Made by a program: the position numbers and the translations under genes. This document shows, in pieces, positions 23,973 through 35,443 of a stretch of DNA of 64,000 nucleotides. Every line of letters begins with the position of its first letter. Positions within the stretch are counted from its first letter, which is position 1. The stretch comes from Chalciporus piperatus (taxonomy: Eukaryota; Basidiomycota; Agaricomycetes; Boletales; Boletaceae), in the NCBI GenBank assembly GCA_038093975.1, contig JBBPTG010000118.1:1-64000 (forward strand). Direction: 5' to 3'. Under the pieces are notes generated by a model. It was not told the DNA's origin. It saw nothing but the letters and a program-made list of their open reading frames with translations, and ran no database searches.

Positions 23973-25966
23973 ATGTTATCAAGAACATCAACGTCGACGA
24001 TCAATGCTGCTCCCGGAAGCCCGAACGGCGACAGTCCGAGCATCAAGGGGGAAATAGAAGAAAGTCAGGTCCGAGTCGTTGTGGAAGTATCTGACTCGGA
24101 GTTTCCTGAAGGTGGTCGCGTCGCATGGCTGACGGTCCTCGGAGCGTAAGTGTGATGTGTCCTCTGTATTCTCAAGAGAATCCACTCATCATCCGCTGCG
24201 ACAGTGTGCTGGTCCAGGTCTGTGGTTTCGGGTACGTATGATGACCCTTTGTCAATGTCTCGACTCACGGCGAGGCCAGCTATACCTCTTCTTTCGGAGT
24301 GTACCAAGGTATGCCTCTTATGTGAATCCCGCATGTGCATGTATTCACGGTTACAGATTTCTATACTCAACATTACTTGACAAACACATCAACTTCTTCA
24401 ATAGCGTAAGCTCCACCCATTTTTTCGATGATTTGATTTCAGAATTTAGGAGGTGCGTTCTAGATGGATAGGAAGCGTCAATGCATTTCTCGTGACCGCG
24501 TCCGGTCTTCTCGCAGGTGTACTCTATGACCGGGGTTATTTGTACGTTCTACCCCCACTGACCGTCTCTAATACTCAAACTTGGACCAAGCTACTATTTG
24601 TTAATCGGAGGATCCTTGCTACAGTCATTCTCTCTGTTCATGCTCTCGCTCGCGAAACCAGCGAGTTATTATCAAGTATGTCGTCTTGGAGCTGAGATGC
24701 ACAAGCTCTCACCCGCATCTACATGGAATTCCAGGTCTTTCTCGCTCATGGCGTCGCCCTTGGAATAGCTCAGGGGATCGTGTATGTCCCAAGTATGGCA
24801 GTGGTAGCTCAATATTTTCACCGACGCCGTACGCTCGCGATGAGTTTGGTTGCCGCCGGATCGTCATTCGGGTCGATTATACACCCTATCATGCTGAACA
24901 ACCTGTTCCAACGGCTAGGATTCGCTATTGGAGTGCGGATAAGCGCTGCGTTCATCAGTGTCTTGCTCCTCTGCTCGTGTTTCCTTATCCGTACGCGCCT
25001 GGAACCACCCAAAAATCATACCAACTACTTGACTGTCGGAAGAGGTATCATCCGTGATGTACCTTTCTGTCTCATGGGTGCTGGGTAGGCGATGTTCCAT
25101 CCATGCAGCACGCTTTCCCTTGACGAATCTTGCCAAATCAACAGACTGCTTTGTTTCCAGTGTGGATTCTACTTCCCGCTATTTTACTTGCAGTTGGATT
25201 CTATCAAGCATGGTAACTCGGAGAACTTCTCGTTCTATTCCGTACGTTCACCTTTTTTTTGTTGAGCGAGTTGGACTCAACTTTCGTCATCCTAGCTGGT
25301 GCTGCTGAATGGGGCAAGTTTCGTAGGGCGATTGGCCAACGGGTTTATCGCACCGTACGTTGGTGTGCCCAAGCTGATCGTCATATCCACTACCGTATGC
25401 GCGGCTTTCATCCTCGGTATGATTGGTTTGAACAGTGTGGCTACGGTCGTAGTCCTGGGGACAATATACGGATTTTTCGCTGGACTTTGTGAGTTTCCCG
25501 TTGATCTCGCGGGACTCACACTGATAAAACGACCACTTACAGATATCGCTTTGCTGTCACCGCTCATGGCCATACTGACCAATGATCTTTCAGAACTTGG
25601 GTACGTTGAATGTACATGCTTCGTTGTTCACGCTGACAGATGAACAGCGCACGTCTGGGAATTGGCATGACAATCGTTGGCATTGGTAGCCTCATCGGTG
25701 CGTACCCACTTGCCATGCTCTCGTCTCGTGGCTGAAGCATTCTGTCTGAAGGTGGCCCTGTTTCGGGAGCCCTGTTGACCTCGAAATACGATTGGTGGAA
25801 GCCCTCGCTCTTCAGTGGGGTACGCTCTTGGTTCCGATTTGCAAACGACGCATCATACTGACATCCCCGTCAGCTCATTGCGCTCGTTGGGTGTTCCTTC
25901 TTGGTGGTTATGTATCTCGCCATGATACGGCGTCAGAAAAAGGTAGTCGAGAAACAGGAGCCTTGA
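23973..25966 (+). CDS. MFS transporter, monocarboxylate porter-like
   Basis: Thirteen exons (first 23973-24145, then 24205-24231, 24280-24308, 24357-24405, 24464-24541, 24591-24675, 24735-25084, 25145-25241, 25296-25488, 25543-25600, 25648-25697, 25752-25819, 25874-25966) give 449 residues with twelve predicted helices. EGGRVAWLTVLGA at the start of helix 1, YTSSFGVYQDFY, IAWIGSVN and YFHRRRTLAMSL are standard for fungal MCT-like (Mch) carriers. The N-terminal 45 residues are polar and cytosolic. The family moves monocarboxylates or similar acids, but many fungal members have no known substrate. It sits between the two zinc-finger paralogues. Confidence 0.92.
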
Positions 25967-26392
25967 TGCATGCGGAAGTTGCTCAATACAGTCTTACGAG
26001 CGCATCGCACTTTAATGAATGTACTGGCAAGATTGGTTGTAACTTACAATGAGTCCTGAGGTGTGGGACGATAAAGCTTCCCAAGTCGTGACTGCGCTCA
26101 TTTCTGTAAAATCCAAGTTTCCATGATAAGACACGGTTCTCTAGAAAAATGAAGGAAAAGGCCAAAAACGAATGGACGAATGAAATCGGTCTAGCCGTTG
26201 AATGGGCCTTCCAGAGGCAGGCGGACCAGTCCGCAGAAGACGAAAAATCAACGAAGTGGTAGGGCCAATATTTGTGGCCATATCGAGGCACGACGTCGGT
26301 GGAGAGCTCATCGGCGAGAGCCGCCGATAACGGGTCACGCGCACATGCAAGAAAGGAAAACGCCACGTGGGGTGGACGATCACTCCAGCATG

Positions 26393-27025
26393 TCAAGGTG
26401 GCAGTGCTCCTTGTTTTGGCTTGGTCCCTCTCACCTCGATCTCGGACTGGAGATTCCACTGCTCAAACTGAGCCTTACACTCGGTGATATAAGCATATGT
26501 CGTCTTGAGCTCATCGTATTTTACGCGTAGATCTTCAAGTTGTGAGCGCTGGCACAGCTCATTCCTGACAGTTTCATTTCTCTGTCATTCTCCGGGTCGG
26601 GATCCCATAGTGGGCAGACCCTTTAAAGAATGGGAAGACAGCCATTCGTATGACACCGTATCAGGCTTCCACAGCCGAGTGTCCTTCACAATAGCCGCAA
26701 CCACACGCGACTTCCTTTGTGATGGCACTGGGTCTACAGTGGAAGCCAAGCCAATCCATGATGGTTCCGCTTTGCTTGTACGGTTGCCAGGTCGACTGTA
26801 TCGAAGAAAGGGATCGCAACCAGGCCGAAAATTCCTCCGTGCTTGGAACGTTAATCTCGCGAAGTTTAGAACACGAAACCAGAGTTCAGGCTCGTCTCCG
26901 AAATTTGTTAATGGTTGGACATCGAAGTACCTCCCCTTGTCGTCATTGCATGCATCCGGTTTCTCTTCAGAATTCGGAGCTAGTGAAGGTCTGGTTGCAC
27001 GTATATCCAATCTTGCAGTAAGCAT
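26393..27025 (-). pseudogene. Broken gene with an in-frame stop, family not recognised
   Basis: A minus-strand frame from 27025 reads WFRVLNFARLTFQARR, PSWIGLAST, VVAAIVKDTRLWKPDTVSYEW and KGLPTMGSRPGE, then meets TGA at 26587-26585. The same frame continues with a convincing coiled segment (RSQLEDLRVKYDELKTTYAY, then CKAQFEQWNLQSEIE) to a stop at 26393. A single substitution in an otherwise continuous protein is the simplest reading. I do not know the family. Confidence 0.5.
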
Positions 27026-27104
27026 TTCTCTCAGGATACCTTTGCACCCCCATTATGGTGGTGTCCAATTGTCAAGTAGCTCCGAGCATATAGGCGCACT
27101 CACA

Positions 27105-27242
27105 TTGTGACGCTTTGACAGTGTGTGTCTACGTTCTCGAAGCACCCCTACCGCTTTGGGCTTTCTAGAATTAAACAAAGACGCGAATTTCCGTGGGCGC
27201 GTCCACAACATGTCTACACCGTTAAACAAGCGTGGATATAAA
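27105..27242 (+). promoter_or_regulatory. Promoter module of zinc-finger gene 2, shared with gene 1
   Basis: Repeats, in order, TTGTGACGCTTTGACAGTG, CTACCGCTTTG, AAACAAAGACGCGAATTTCC, CGTTAAACAAGC and TATAAA (27237-27242) followed by TTCCGGTA. Spacing is close to that of the module at 21675-21821. Confidence 0.8.
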
Positions 27243-27372
27243 TTCCGGTACGCTAGAATGGTTCTGTACTCACAGATTCCCTTCATCTGAAGAGTCAGCC
27301 TGCTGCACATCCGTTCATCCGTTCAATCCCTCACGCACGCAACGATTCACTTTCACTGTATCCATAAACATC

Positions 27373-28474
27373 ATGCCCCCCTCGAAGGCAAGTATTTCTT
27401 CCTCTTAATTTGAAGCTCGCTAATTTATCTCAATTTCAGTCTTTCCTCTGTCCTTTTGAAGGTTGTGATAGCGTCTTTACTAAAGTCTCTGAGCTCAGAA
27501 AGCACGAAGTCAGTCATGCTCATCCAGAAAAGTAAGCGTCAATATCCATCTCTTCGCGCTGTGGCAAGTACTGACGCGGTTATTCGCAGAATATTCAAGT
27601 GTCCTGTATGCGACTTCACAACGCTGCAGAAGAAGAATCTGAACATTCACATGGCGAGACAGTACGTTCCCCCGTAGGCTTGTCAAACCTACTTGACTGA
27701 TGTTTACACACTTTCAGCACGGGAGAAAAACGCTTACAGTGTCCTCATACGGTTATTTGTCTTGATTCTTCGGACTCGGACAGTCCTTCTGAGCCGTCTG
27801 TAATTGAACAGCAATGCGAGTTCAGAACGAGCGACCCTGCTGCCCTTACGCGTCACCGCAAGGCTCAACATGGTTATGTCCCCATCCGTCGCGGTCGCAT
27901 CCCCGATGGTCCCAGCGTGCCCTCTCTACGCTATTCTGCTTCGGCGGTTCCCCAAGCCGTGCAGGCCGTCGACGCCATTAAACGCCGCGTTATCTTTCTT
28001 GCACCTGCGGACGTTAACGACTCAAGCAACGACTCTGGGTACTCGTCTCCTGAGCCACCCCGCTCCCCCATAACCCTCACTTGGAATGGAGGGGTGAACG
28101 CTTACCGAGCAGAATCAAGCGCTCCAGACTCATCTGACACGGACGCTCCTCTCCCCCCGACATCACGGTTCATGACGCGGTCTTCTCGTGACTATGCTAT
28201 CACCTCATACCAGCCCACTGGCCCTTTCATTGGCTTTGGATGGGAGGCACTTCACGTGGAGGATGATAGCGAATCTTACATGGTCGAGGTCGAGCGTCTC
28301 AGGGCAGACCTAGAGATGGAGCTTCACGAAGAGGACATCTTCAACTTGAAGACAGGTCGAGAGGGATGTCTTTGCCCAAAATGGATGGTCGAAGCCGGAA
28401 TTGAAGGCTGGGACGCCTCTGTGTTGGAGTTACACAAGGATTATTACGTGCCGCTCGGTTCTTCTTCTGCCTGA
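27373..28474 (+). CDS. C2H2 zinc-finger protein, paralogue 2
   Basis: Exons 27373-27387, 27440-27531, 27590-27661 and 27718-28474 give 311 residues. Exons 1 and 2 are exactly as long as in paralogue 1. Intron 1 has a GC donor (AAG, then GCAAGT) where paralogue 1 has GTAAGT. Fingers: C9, C14, H27, H31; C40, C43, H56, H60; then C68 and C93, again 24 residues apart, with the second part CEFRTSDPAALTRHRKAQHG. The middle has diverged and carries extra acidic sequence. The C-terminal CLCPKWMVEAGIEGWDASV block is kept. Three codons are added at the start of exon 3. Keeping domain frames in a diverged copy argues for function rather than decay. Confidence 0.85.
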
Positions 28475-29277
28475 TCTTCCACTTATCTTGCAACATTTCA
28501 ACCCAACATCTCTTTCCGCTCATTCTTTGCATCATTCCCGTCCACGCCATCATTTGTCAGATACCCCTCTTACCATTCCCCTTGTATCGGTATTTAGTCC
28601 CTCAGCTGTAGTACAGAAATCGTAAGTATGTAGTTCATGCTAGTGTAGCCCTTGAATCGAAACCATCCTCCCTGAGTCCTTCCGATCATCTTCCCAAAGT
28701 CCCCTTGGTCGTCTTGAGATCTTGAGACATCCAGTTCAAAGTAAGCGAGTCGGAGTAACTCGGACTGAGATCTTGAACCCGTTCGTTGAATGATGGCGAC
28801 ACAGCATTGACACAGCATTGACACAGGATGTGTCATGATCACAGCCTCTTTGCTAAGTATGTTCCCGCTCATATAGTTCGGAACCAATTCGGAACGTGCT
28901 GGCAGAACGTGCCAGGCACATTGACTCTTTCATTTAGTTCAGTCCGCTCAGGCTGCCTTTCTCGCCACGGCGGTTGGTGCACTTACTGGAGAATTCAACG
29001 AGCTTCAAGGACGCTACGGACCACGATACATGCACTTAATAGCAGGTAGGACCATTCAATGACGGTAAATCTCAGATTAATTGGATCCTGGACTTGAGTT
29101 GGTGGATCTTTTGTATGTTAGCGCTGACTCGGACTCGCCGGATGATACTCCAGTCCGAATGATCGGACCTGCTCCCGACTTCCAGCCCATAACTGGACGG
29201 AACGTTCCAGGATGAATGAAGATTTAAAGGCAACCGGTAGCGTTTCAGAACATTTTGTGTCCCGAGTTCTCCCCAGA
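28475..29277. other. Intergenic, no gene seen
   Basis: Two nearby copies of ACAGCATTGACAC occur around 28800-28824. No open frame with splice support was found. Confidence 0.45.
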
Positions 29278-30924
29278 ATGTCTAACGTCGCCAGTGTTCA
29301 ACTGTATCTCCAGCAAATCGAGTTCTGCCAAGGTCAACCTTTCATCATGCAGTACCTGTGGTGCACCTAACGGACTTCTCACTAGTTGCGAGCGCAGCTG
29401 CGTTGATCTATGATTATCGTGCGTTTCGCTTCTTCCTTTTAGCTATAACTGATTGGAATGATTGTATATTCCTAGTCCTCGCGCTTGGAAGCGAGGTGAG
29501 ATCCAGCACTTTTTCGAAGCAATATGGTTGACGATACATTTTCGTTGTTAGGTAGACCTCATCTGGGTGAGCCATCTCCACTGGCTACTCATGGTTTCAT
29601 CCAGTTAACCGAGACGTCGCGGCATAGACCAAAAAATGGAACCTGGTCACACTGCTTTATGCAGTTGTACGATACCTAAGCTTCTTGCTGATCTTGTACG
29701 TCCATGATTTTGTCAAGGCAACGGAAGCTCACTGCCACGCTGCGTCTAGGGATGCAGCTATCTGTGAGGGTACTTGATTTATATCCTAGTTTTCGTGCTC
29801 ACAAACCACAGATACGGGTGACGTGAACTGGACTCCGAAAGTAAGTTGTTCGCAATGCAAGGTGTGCATATTTTGACTCAACATCCACAGGAGTAAGAGG
29901 TTCACCAGTACTTCTGGAATCTGGATTACCAGCTAATGACCATTAAATCTTCCCACTTTTAGATGTACGTTCTTCCTCCGGGTCTGTGGGTTTGAATAAC
30001 ACGTGCACTTCGCTTTCAGGCCTCGCATGGTACCAGCTTCGTATGTGGGGCCCGTACGTTTTCCGTGTTGCGATGGATAGTAAGTCGATTTAAAAAAACT
30101 TGCGTGAGTAGCGTTGTCAGAACTGATGTTACCCCTGCAGTCATCATGATGAAAAGGATACATGCTTTGAGCCTCACCCCGAGTCGTTTCTTAAACAAGC
30201 CGAAATCCATCTCGGTTATCATGACGATAGCATTCGCGCTAAGATACGCCTCGTCTATCACTCTCTTGTTTCTCGGTATCGGTCCAGGCAGCCATCTTTC
30301 ATGTAAGCACCAAGGGCACAAACTCCGAGTCGGATATCGTCACTCACAGACTTCTGGTTTCCTAGCCATCGAAGCTAAATTTTCGGGCGTTTTCGTTTGT
30401 GGCACGATGATCCCGAAGGAAAACTTTCTGATGGTATCGCAATTTCCAGCACTATGCTTCGAAATCGTGTTATTCATCCTCGCATTTGGCTATTTTGTCG
30501 CCGATATCTGGGATAACTATCGAAGAAATAACCAGTGGAAGGTAAACGACCTCGTGCAAATCTTAGTTCGCGATAGCACTGTATATTTCGCCATGTGGGT
30601 TTACCTGGTCTAGGGATCGTTTGACATGCCAGAGATAACGAGCTTTCTAGTAACGTCGCTGCCACTGCCATGAATATTGGAAACTGGAAAGTTAGCGCAC
30701 CGGTGAGTTCCTACCTTGTGTTCCAAATGTGGAGGAATACCGAACTGTTGTTGCAGGACGTCTATCTGGCAATATCGATGGCTTTGCAGGCCTTCATTCC
30801 GTACTGCTTTGCTCCCCGGTTGGTCATCAACGTGAAGCAGTATGAGAATAGGGTGCATATGAGTGGACTTGGAGGCGACCTTCCGCTCCGAAACCTCAAT
30901 TTTGATCAAGAGCACCGTCCTTGA
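29278..30924 (+). CDS. DUF6533-type seven-helix membrane protein, one exon unresolved
   Basis: Agaricomycete-specific family of unknown role with a GPCR-like layout. Confident exons: 29278-29332, 29386-29418, 29476-29495, 29552-29566, 29628-29695, 29750-29769, 29812-29840, then 30020-30079, 30141-30302, 30366-30594, 30651-30702, 30757-30924. Hallmarks are VASAAALIYDYLLALGSEVDLIW, TKKWNLVTLLYAVVRYLSF, MDIIMMKRIHAL and LCFEIVLFILAF. Between 29841 and 30019 an exon of 3n+1 bases is needed, but I found no good candidate. One with ATGTACG at 29963 would leave a 38-nt intron. The gene may be intact with an odd exon, or recently damaged. Confidence 0.7.
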
Positions 30925-31200
30925 CCTTGCACTCGTATCGATCGCAAATGTCACGGGCCATTTACATTACTAAGGTGGAACACTCGAAGCTCCCGCGCGT
31001 GGTTTTCTGTGTAGAAGAGCATATAGATGACATAGAACTGAAAGTGTATATATCATAATGCAAGATAGGTCCGACATTGTGGGGCCACTATGAAGGTTGC
31101 TCCTGTGCTGAGGGACCAGAGAGGACACGAGAACTTGCATTTGGATGACCTGTGGAGACGGATTGGTTGCACCTTTAGCGGGGTCAATTATTGATACCTA

Positions 31201-31781
31201 TTACAGAATGTCTACTAGGGAGAAGCCACCTGGCCCGCCAGGGTATTGTTTACCGTCGATGCTCGCGTAACCGATGTACCCTGTGACAAGGATCAGAAAA
31301 CAAGAAGGTATACCATCGTCCGCATTTAAGACATAGGCGGCTGCATAGATATCCTGGTCACGATGGGTGCATATACAGCATCGCCGAGCGTAGCAGTCCT
31401 AGGAATAATCCACAGCTCGACCGATATCGATATTTATACCTGCTTACCATAAATATGATCTCCGGCTCTCGCTACCGCTGGCTTCATCGATAATCTTTCA
31501 GAACCACTCTGTATCAGCCTCGAGGCGGGCGAGCGCTTCGGATCCTGGTCACATTGGAGAAGAGTGCCTAGTGTCCGAATAGGAAATAGCTTTCCATCAC
31601 CTCCAGCGGCCGCCTGTGGAGAACGAGATATGATCCTCAGAAGTCACCTCAGACTGGGCGCAGACAAAATACAAAGGAAGAAATTCAGGCATAACCGAAC
31701 TAGCCGTACTGCTAGGTCCTGATGTGAGTTCACGGCCATTCAAATCATGCTGCTTCACCTCGAGTACGGAATCGGAGTGCT
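31201..31781 (-). CDS. Unrecognised multi-exon gene, 5' end not placed
   Basis: Minus-strand pieces that behave like exons: one beginning at 31781 and reading EVKQHDLNGRELTSGPSST and MPEFLPLYFVCAQSE; one with GGDGKLFPIRTLGTLLQCDQ and MKPAVARAGDHIYG before a GTAAGC donor; small ones with TATLGDAVYAPI and DIYAAAYVLNADDG; and a last one, YIGYASIDGKQYPGGPGGF, ending at the stop at 31201. Joins are plausible, but one intron would be only about 34 nt and no start codon is obvious. It may be a real orphan gene or a decaying one. Confidence 0.35.
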
Positions 31782-32180
31782 CTGTAACAAAGTGACGCTA
31801 GGCATGAGTGTCGGGGCGACGAGCCAGTTCGAGCGACCGTGGATGAGCATGTCTCGAACGCAGAAAAGATCAAAATGGACAACTCAGCACGAAAAAATAG
31901 GTTATATCTCACACCGGGAAAGCACGTGGCATAGTTCCAGCCTGTCAGGGACCTGAGTTCAAGGAGTAGAGGCACCAAGAGGTTGAAACATGAGGCATTC
32001 AGAACTCCAGCATGGGCGGAAAGATGGATCCGATGGTGTGGTTGGGCGGTAAAACGCTACAGAAGTGAATTTCGAACTGAAAGTAGAGGAGTGCTGTGCA
32101 GATAAATAGGTGGCATGATACCGCGTCGCTTCTTGAGGGACTTCTCCATCATCGTTCAAGTAACCCACCTGCGACCTACG

Positions 32181-32901
32181 ATGTCTTCGATCCTGCCTTC
32201 TGGAATATACACCATTAGTATCTTACAACACCCTGACGTGGTGAATTATATCGTGCCTCTGGATACCGACCCACCTGCCCTCGGGGTTCATTTCGGGCCC
32301 GCGAGTCCCCTACCCTCCGTACCGCCCCTCCGCGAGACCGTCTAATTCAACGCTGATTATCATTCTCCAGTGGACATTTGCGTATGACGAAGCCACTGAC
32401 GATTACGCCATCTCAAAAGACGGTGTATTAGTCGGCGAAGAGCAGGAGGGCAAGCTTTATCTAGGAGAGAGCAAGACCGGTTTCTACACCAAATGGAAGA
32501 TCGTCAGCAGCGTAGATGGCGGACACAAGTCAGTTTCTTTTGAGAAGAACGAGAGGAGAGATCTTACTTGAACGATATCTAGGATTAAGGGTACATCAGC
32601 GAACCAGCCCTGTTGGTCATCCAAGTCATTCACCGAGGCACAGAGCTTGGGATCCGTGAGTGTGTTGTCATCGAGCGATGTTCCATTCACTGAAGGAACT
32701 CGGTTGGTTATCATGCTCCAGTCCCCGAACGCCACCGCTCACAAATGCCCAGGCGGTTGTGAATGCTCAAGCGAGAAATCATGTAACCATGATGGTTGCC
32801 CATGCAAAACCTCAATGAGCATGATGTTGGTGCCCAGTCCGAACGACTGTAGTGGATGTCCTTCCCCATGTCTATCGGTTGTGCTGACTCTTATCGGGTG
32901 A
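32181..32901 (+). CDS. Probable beta-trefoil protease inhibitor-like protein with a cysteine-rich tail
   Basis: Exons 32181-32318, 32371-32528 and 32583-32901. It opens SSILPSGIYTISILQ, then WTFAYDEATDDYAI, then KWKIVSSVDGGHKIKG: three W/Y-I segments about 45-50 residues apart. This suits fungal beta-trefoil inhibitors of the I66 (cnispin) type by layout, not by a proven match. The tail after SPNATAHK has nine cysteines in about 45 residues (CPGGCEC, SC, GCPCK, DCSGCPSPC). Within the last exon, 32659-32724 begins GTGAGT and ends CTCCAG and is exactly 66 nt, so it can be kept or removed without changing frame. No signal peptide; such inhibitors are usually cytosolic. Confidence 0.5.
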
Positions 32902-34084
32902 ATGATTGGCTCAGATACGTTCCAATCAGATTACCGAGCATTTGTAACCATGCCAAGCTTGAGGGTTGGCTACCAAAGAAAAGCTGCGTCGTCGTAAATT
33001 GGTACTTGACAACAGAAAGAAAAAACTATCTTTCATACCTCTGTGCAGGGTAGTCTCGTCCGATGGCAATGAACCAAATTTCCCAGATCCAAGAAAAACC
33101 GCATCCGGTACCCAACCATGCCCGTCTTCGCGGAACGATTTGACCCAGCCGGCTCGGGAAGGTTTCGACGCGTGTCAGCCCCGGGGCTTTCCATACTTGT
33201 GAACATGAAAGTATGATACGATCCGAACCTCATGAATTGTGCCCTGTCCACGAGGCTCCATGGTATTAGTTAGGCTAGGATTCCACCCAAACAACCATCT
33301 ATAGAACAAAGAGGTCTATATCCATGTTCATAAACGGGTATGACGTTAGGAGAGAATAGCTACGTGCTGATTGGCTGCCACAGCACCTCAGCCTTGAGGA
33401 AACTATAAGTCGGTATCCAATGCCTCATTGCATGACACACATGCATCCTATGAGGCCGTGTACGAGGGTCGTGTGGCTCGTGGCGGCGTGTTGATAGATA
33501 GGAGTCTAGACTGGAGAAATGTACGTACGAATGAGTGTGCCCATAAGTTAGCGACAAGGTCCGTAGACGAACCCACATGCACATTGCGGACAATCACTCC
33601 ATTCTGATCGCGACTCCGTTAAAGCGATATGAGTGCAAGCACTTACTCGAATGTGTCGGACGCCCGAGAAGTATGACATGTAAGGGAAATCCAGCGTAAT
33701 TGGGCGTGGATATCTCTGACCATGTATACAGCTTGCGATGGCTGTCGAGGTCTAGTCAAATATGGAGAAGAGCAGGGAAGTGCTGCTGGGCATTTGGGCG
33801 AGCGAGGTGCATATACGTAAGCAGGGTGATAGCCGGACCGGCGTCGGACCGTTGGTGAAAGCAGCGCGCTTCGTGGGATCCACATAGATGCAACTGCTAG
33901 TGTGATAAGTACCCTACACAGGACATCCTTTAAATCTTGCCACACAGTTACACTTAGTCCTTAGTGTATGGGTCAAAGCAGGCTCATTAAGAAGGGGGTA
34001 CGAGCATGAGTTTCCGAGATACGCTCGACAATCTTGGGCTACAGACGTAACGTCCACGTATCGTCCTCGAGGATTGAATCTATC
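32902..34084. other. Intergenic, no gene seen
   Basis: Scattered minus frames of 70-100 codons (for example 33643-33945) are low-complexity and lack splice partners. Confidence 0.45.
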
Positions 34085-35010
34085 ATGAGAGCATTCGTGC
34101 CACTGTCTTTCATCCTCACAATAATTATGTCCAGTGTGACGTACGCTGCGCCAAGCCCTCAAAGGAGATTGGAGGACCGTAGGAGCCCGACGCCGACGGA
34201 GATACCGAGTCACGATATGCGGGTAACCATCACCTCGCAATCGTGGGCGTCGGAGAGGGTGAACGGTGTGTGGTATGTGCTGCGTAGCGTCGACAGGCAG
34301 AGGTGGATACTGACGGGAAGACGATGGGCATATGCAATTTCCGCTTGTGGTGTTCGTTACAGGACCCAGAACGTGCAATCTGACATCGTCTCATTGCCAA
34401 CTGGGACAAGCGCAGAGCCAATTGCGAGTGGACCGAGATGGGTGTTGGTTCCGAACTTACAGGGTAAGTGAGGTATTCGGGACGTGGTGCTCGGATCAAG
34501 GTTGACATGTCATGTTCTGGGTGTTCATAGCGAACTCGGTCGAGAACGCCACCGAGGGAATGGACATGAGTACGGGTATTCAGGAAAGTAGGAAGACTGG
34601 ATCCATGGTAGTCGATACTATTGGGGAGGGGCTGGGATGCGAGAACGGTGTCATGGACGTGAACACTGGCATAATCTTGACACTGGTGATGGCGGGAATG
34701 ATGGGGATGGTATTAGCTGTCGTGCTGGGATGCACTTGTATGTCACTATGGTACTTGAGAGTGAGTGAACTGGTGCCTAGTGTCGTAAAGCTTACTGATC
34801 ACATTTCAGAGAACGAGAAACTCCCTCGAAGAGGCCTTGGAACAGGTGCGGAGCGTGCACGCGGGGTTTTCTCCACGATTGGCACGACCGACACGACCTT
34901 TTGTTGAACCGTGTTCGCAGCCGACCCTTCCCTCGCCACTTTCGCCTCGGACGGCGTCAGACTCCGTTTTTAGTCTTGGACGGCTGTCTGAAAAGACATA
35001 CTGGCAGTGA
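34085..35010 (+). CDS. Single-pass (type I) membrane protein with signal peptide, function unknown
   Basis: Exons 34085-34463, 34531-34760 and 34810-35010 give 269 residues. A signal peptide covers about 1-22 (ending TYAAP). The ectodomain of about 150 residues has NxT sites. A single helix (IILTLVMAGMMGMVLAVVLG) is followed by CTCM, a basic RRTRNS stop-transfer and a Ser/Pro-rich tail of about 70 residues with SP and TP sites. The plan resembles fungal wall or stress sensors, but there is no WSC domain and no long Ser/Thr region. Confidence 0.65.
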
Positions 35011-35180
35011 TACTGCTACCATCCGGGAATGCCCATGGCGCATGATGACCACATGTAGCATAGCTACAGAACCGTTGCCGGATGACTGATTCTCATGCAA
35101 ATTCGGCGGGACCAGTGTGCAAGCTGTGAAATAAATTGTATGCCGGGACAGCTGCGCCTGGTCGAATCGATTAGCCAAGA

Positions 35181-35237
35181 GTCTCACCGAGACTGACCGA
35201 GACTTACCGAGTGTTTAACAGCAAGTCTCAGTCTTGC
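35181..35237. repeat. Decamer repeats and a small hairpin upstream of the RING gene
   Basis: Three 10-bp units GTCTCACCGA, GACTGACCGA, GACTTACCGA lie in a row, followed by GCAAG TCTCAGT CTTGC at 35221-35237, which can fold with a 5-bp stem. They lie about 210-260 bp before the next start codon. Confidence 0.6.
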
Positions 35238-35443
35238 TGAGAGTGCTGGCGTAACTTAGTCAGTGGGGCCGAGACTGTGCTGCCGACCAGGAGCCAGGCT
35301 GAGTGAGAAGGTAGCGAGTCCTTTCACGTCCATTCTTCCCCGACAGCGCTTGCCACGAATTAACTTGAAATCTGCGTTTCATCCCTTCTTTCGCTTTGAC
35401 TTCCGCCATCGTCCAGTTCCGTCGTGTCTGGTCTGCGAGCTAG

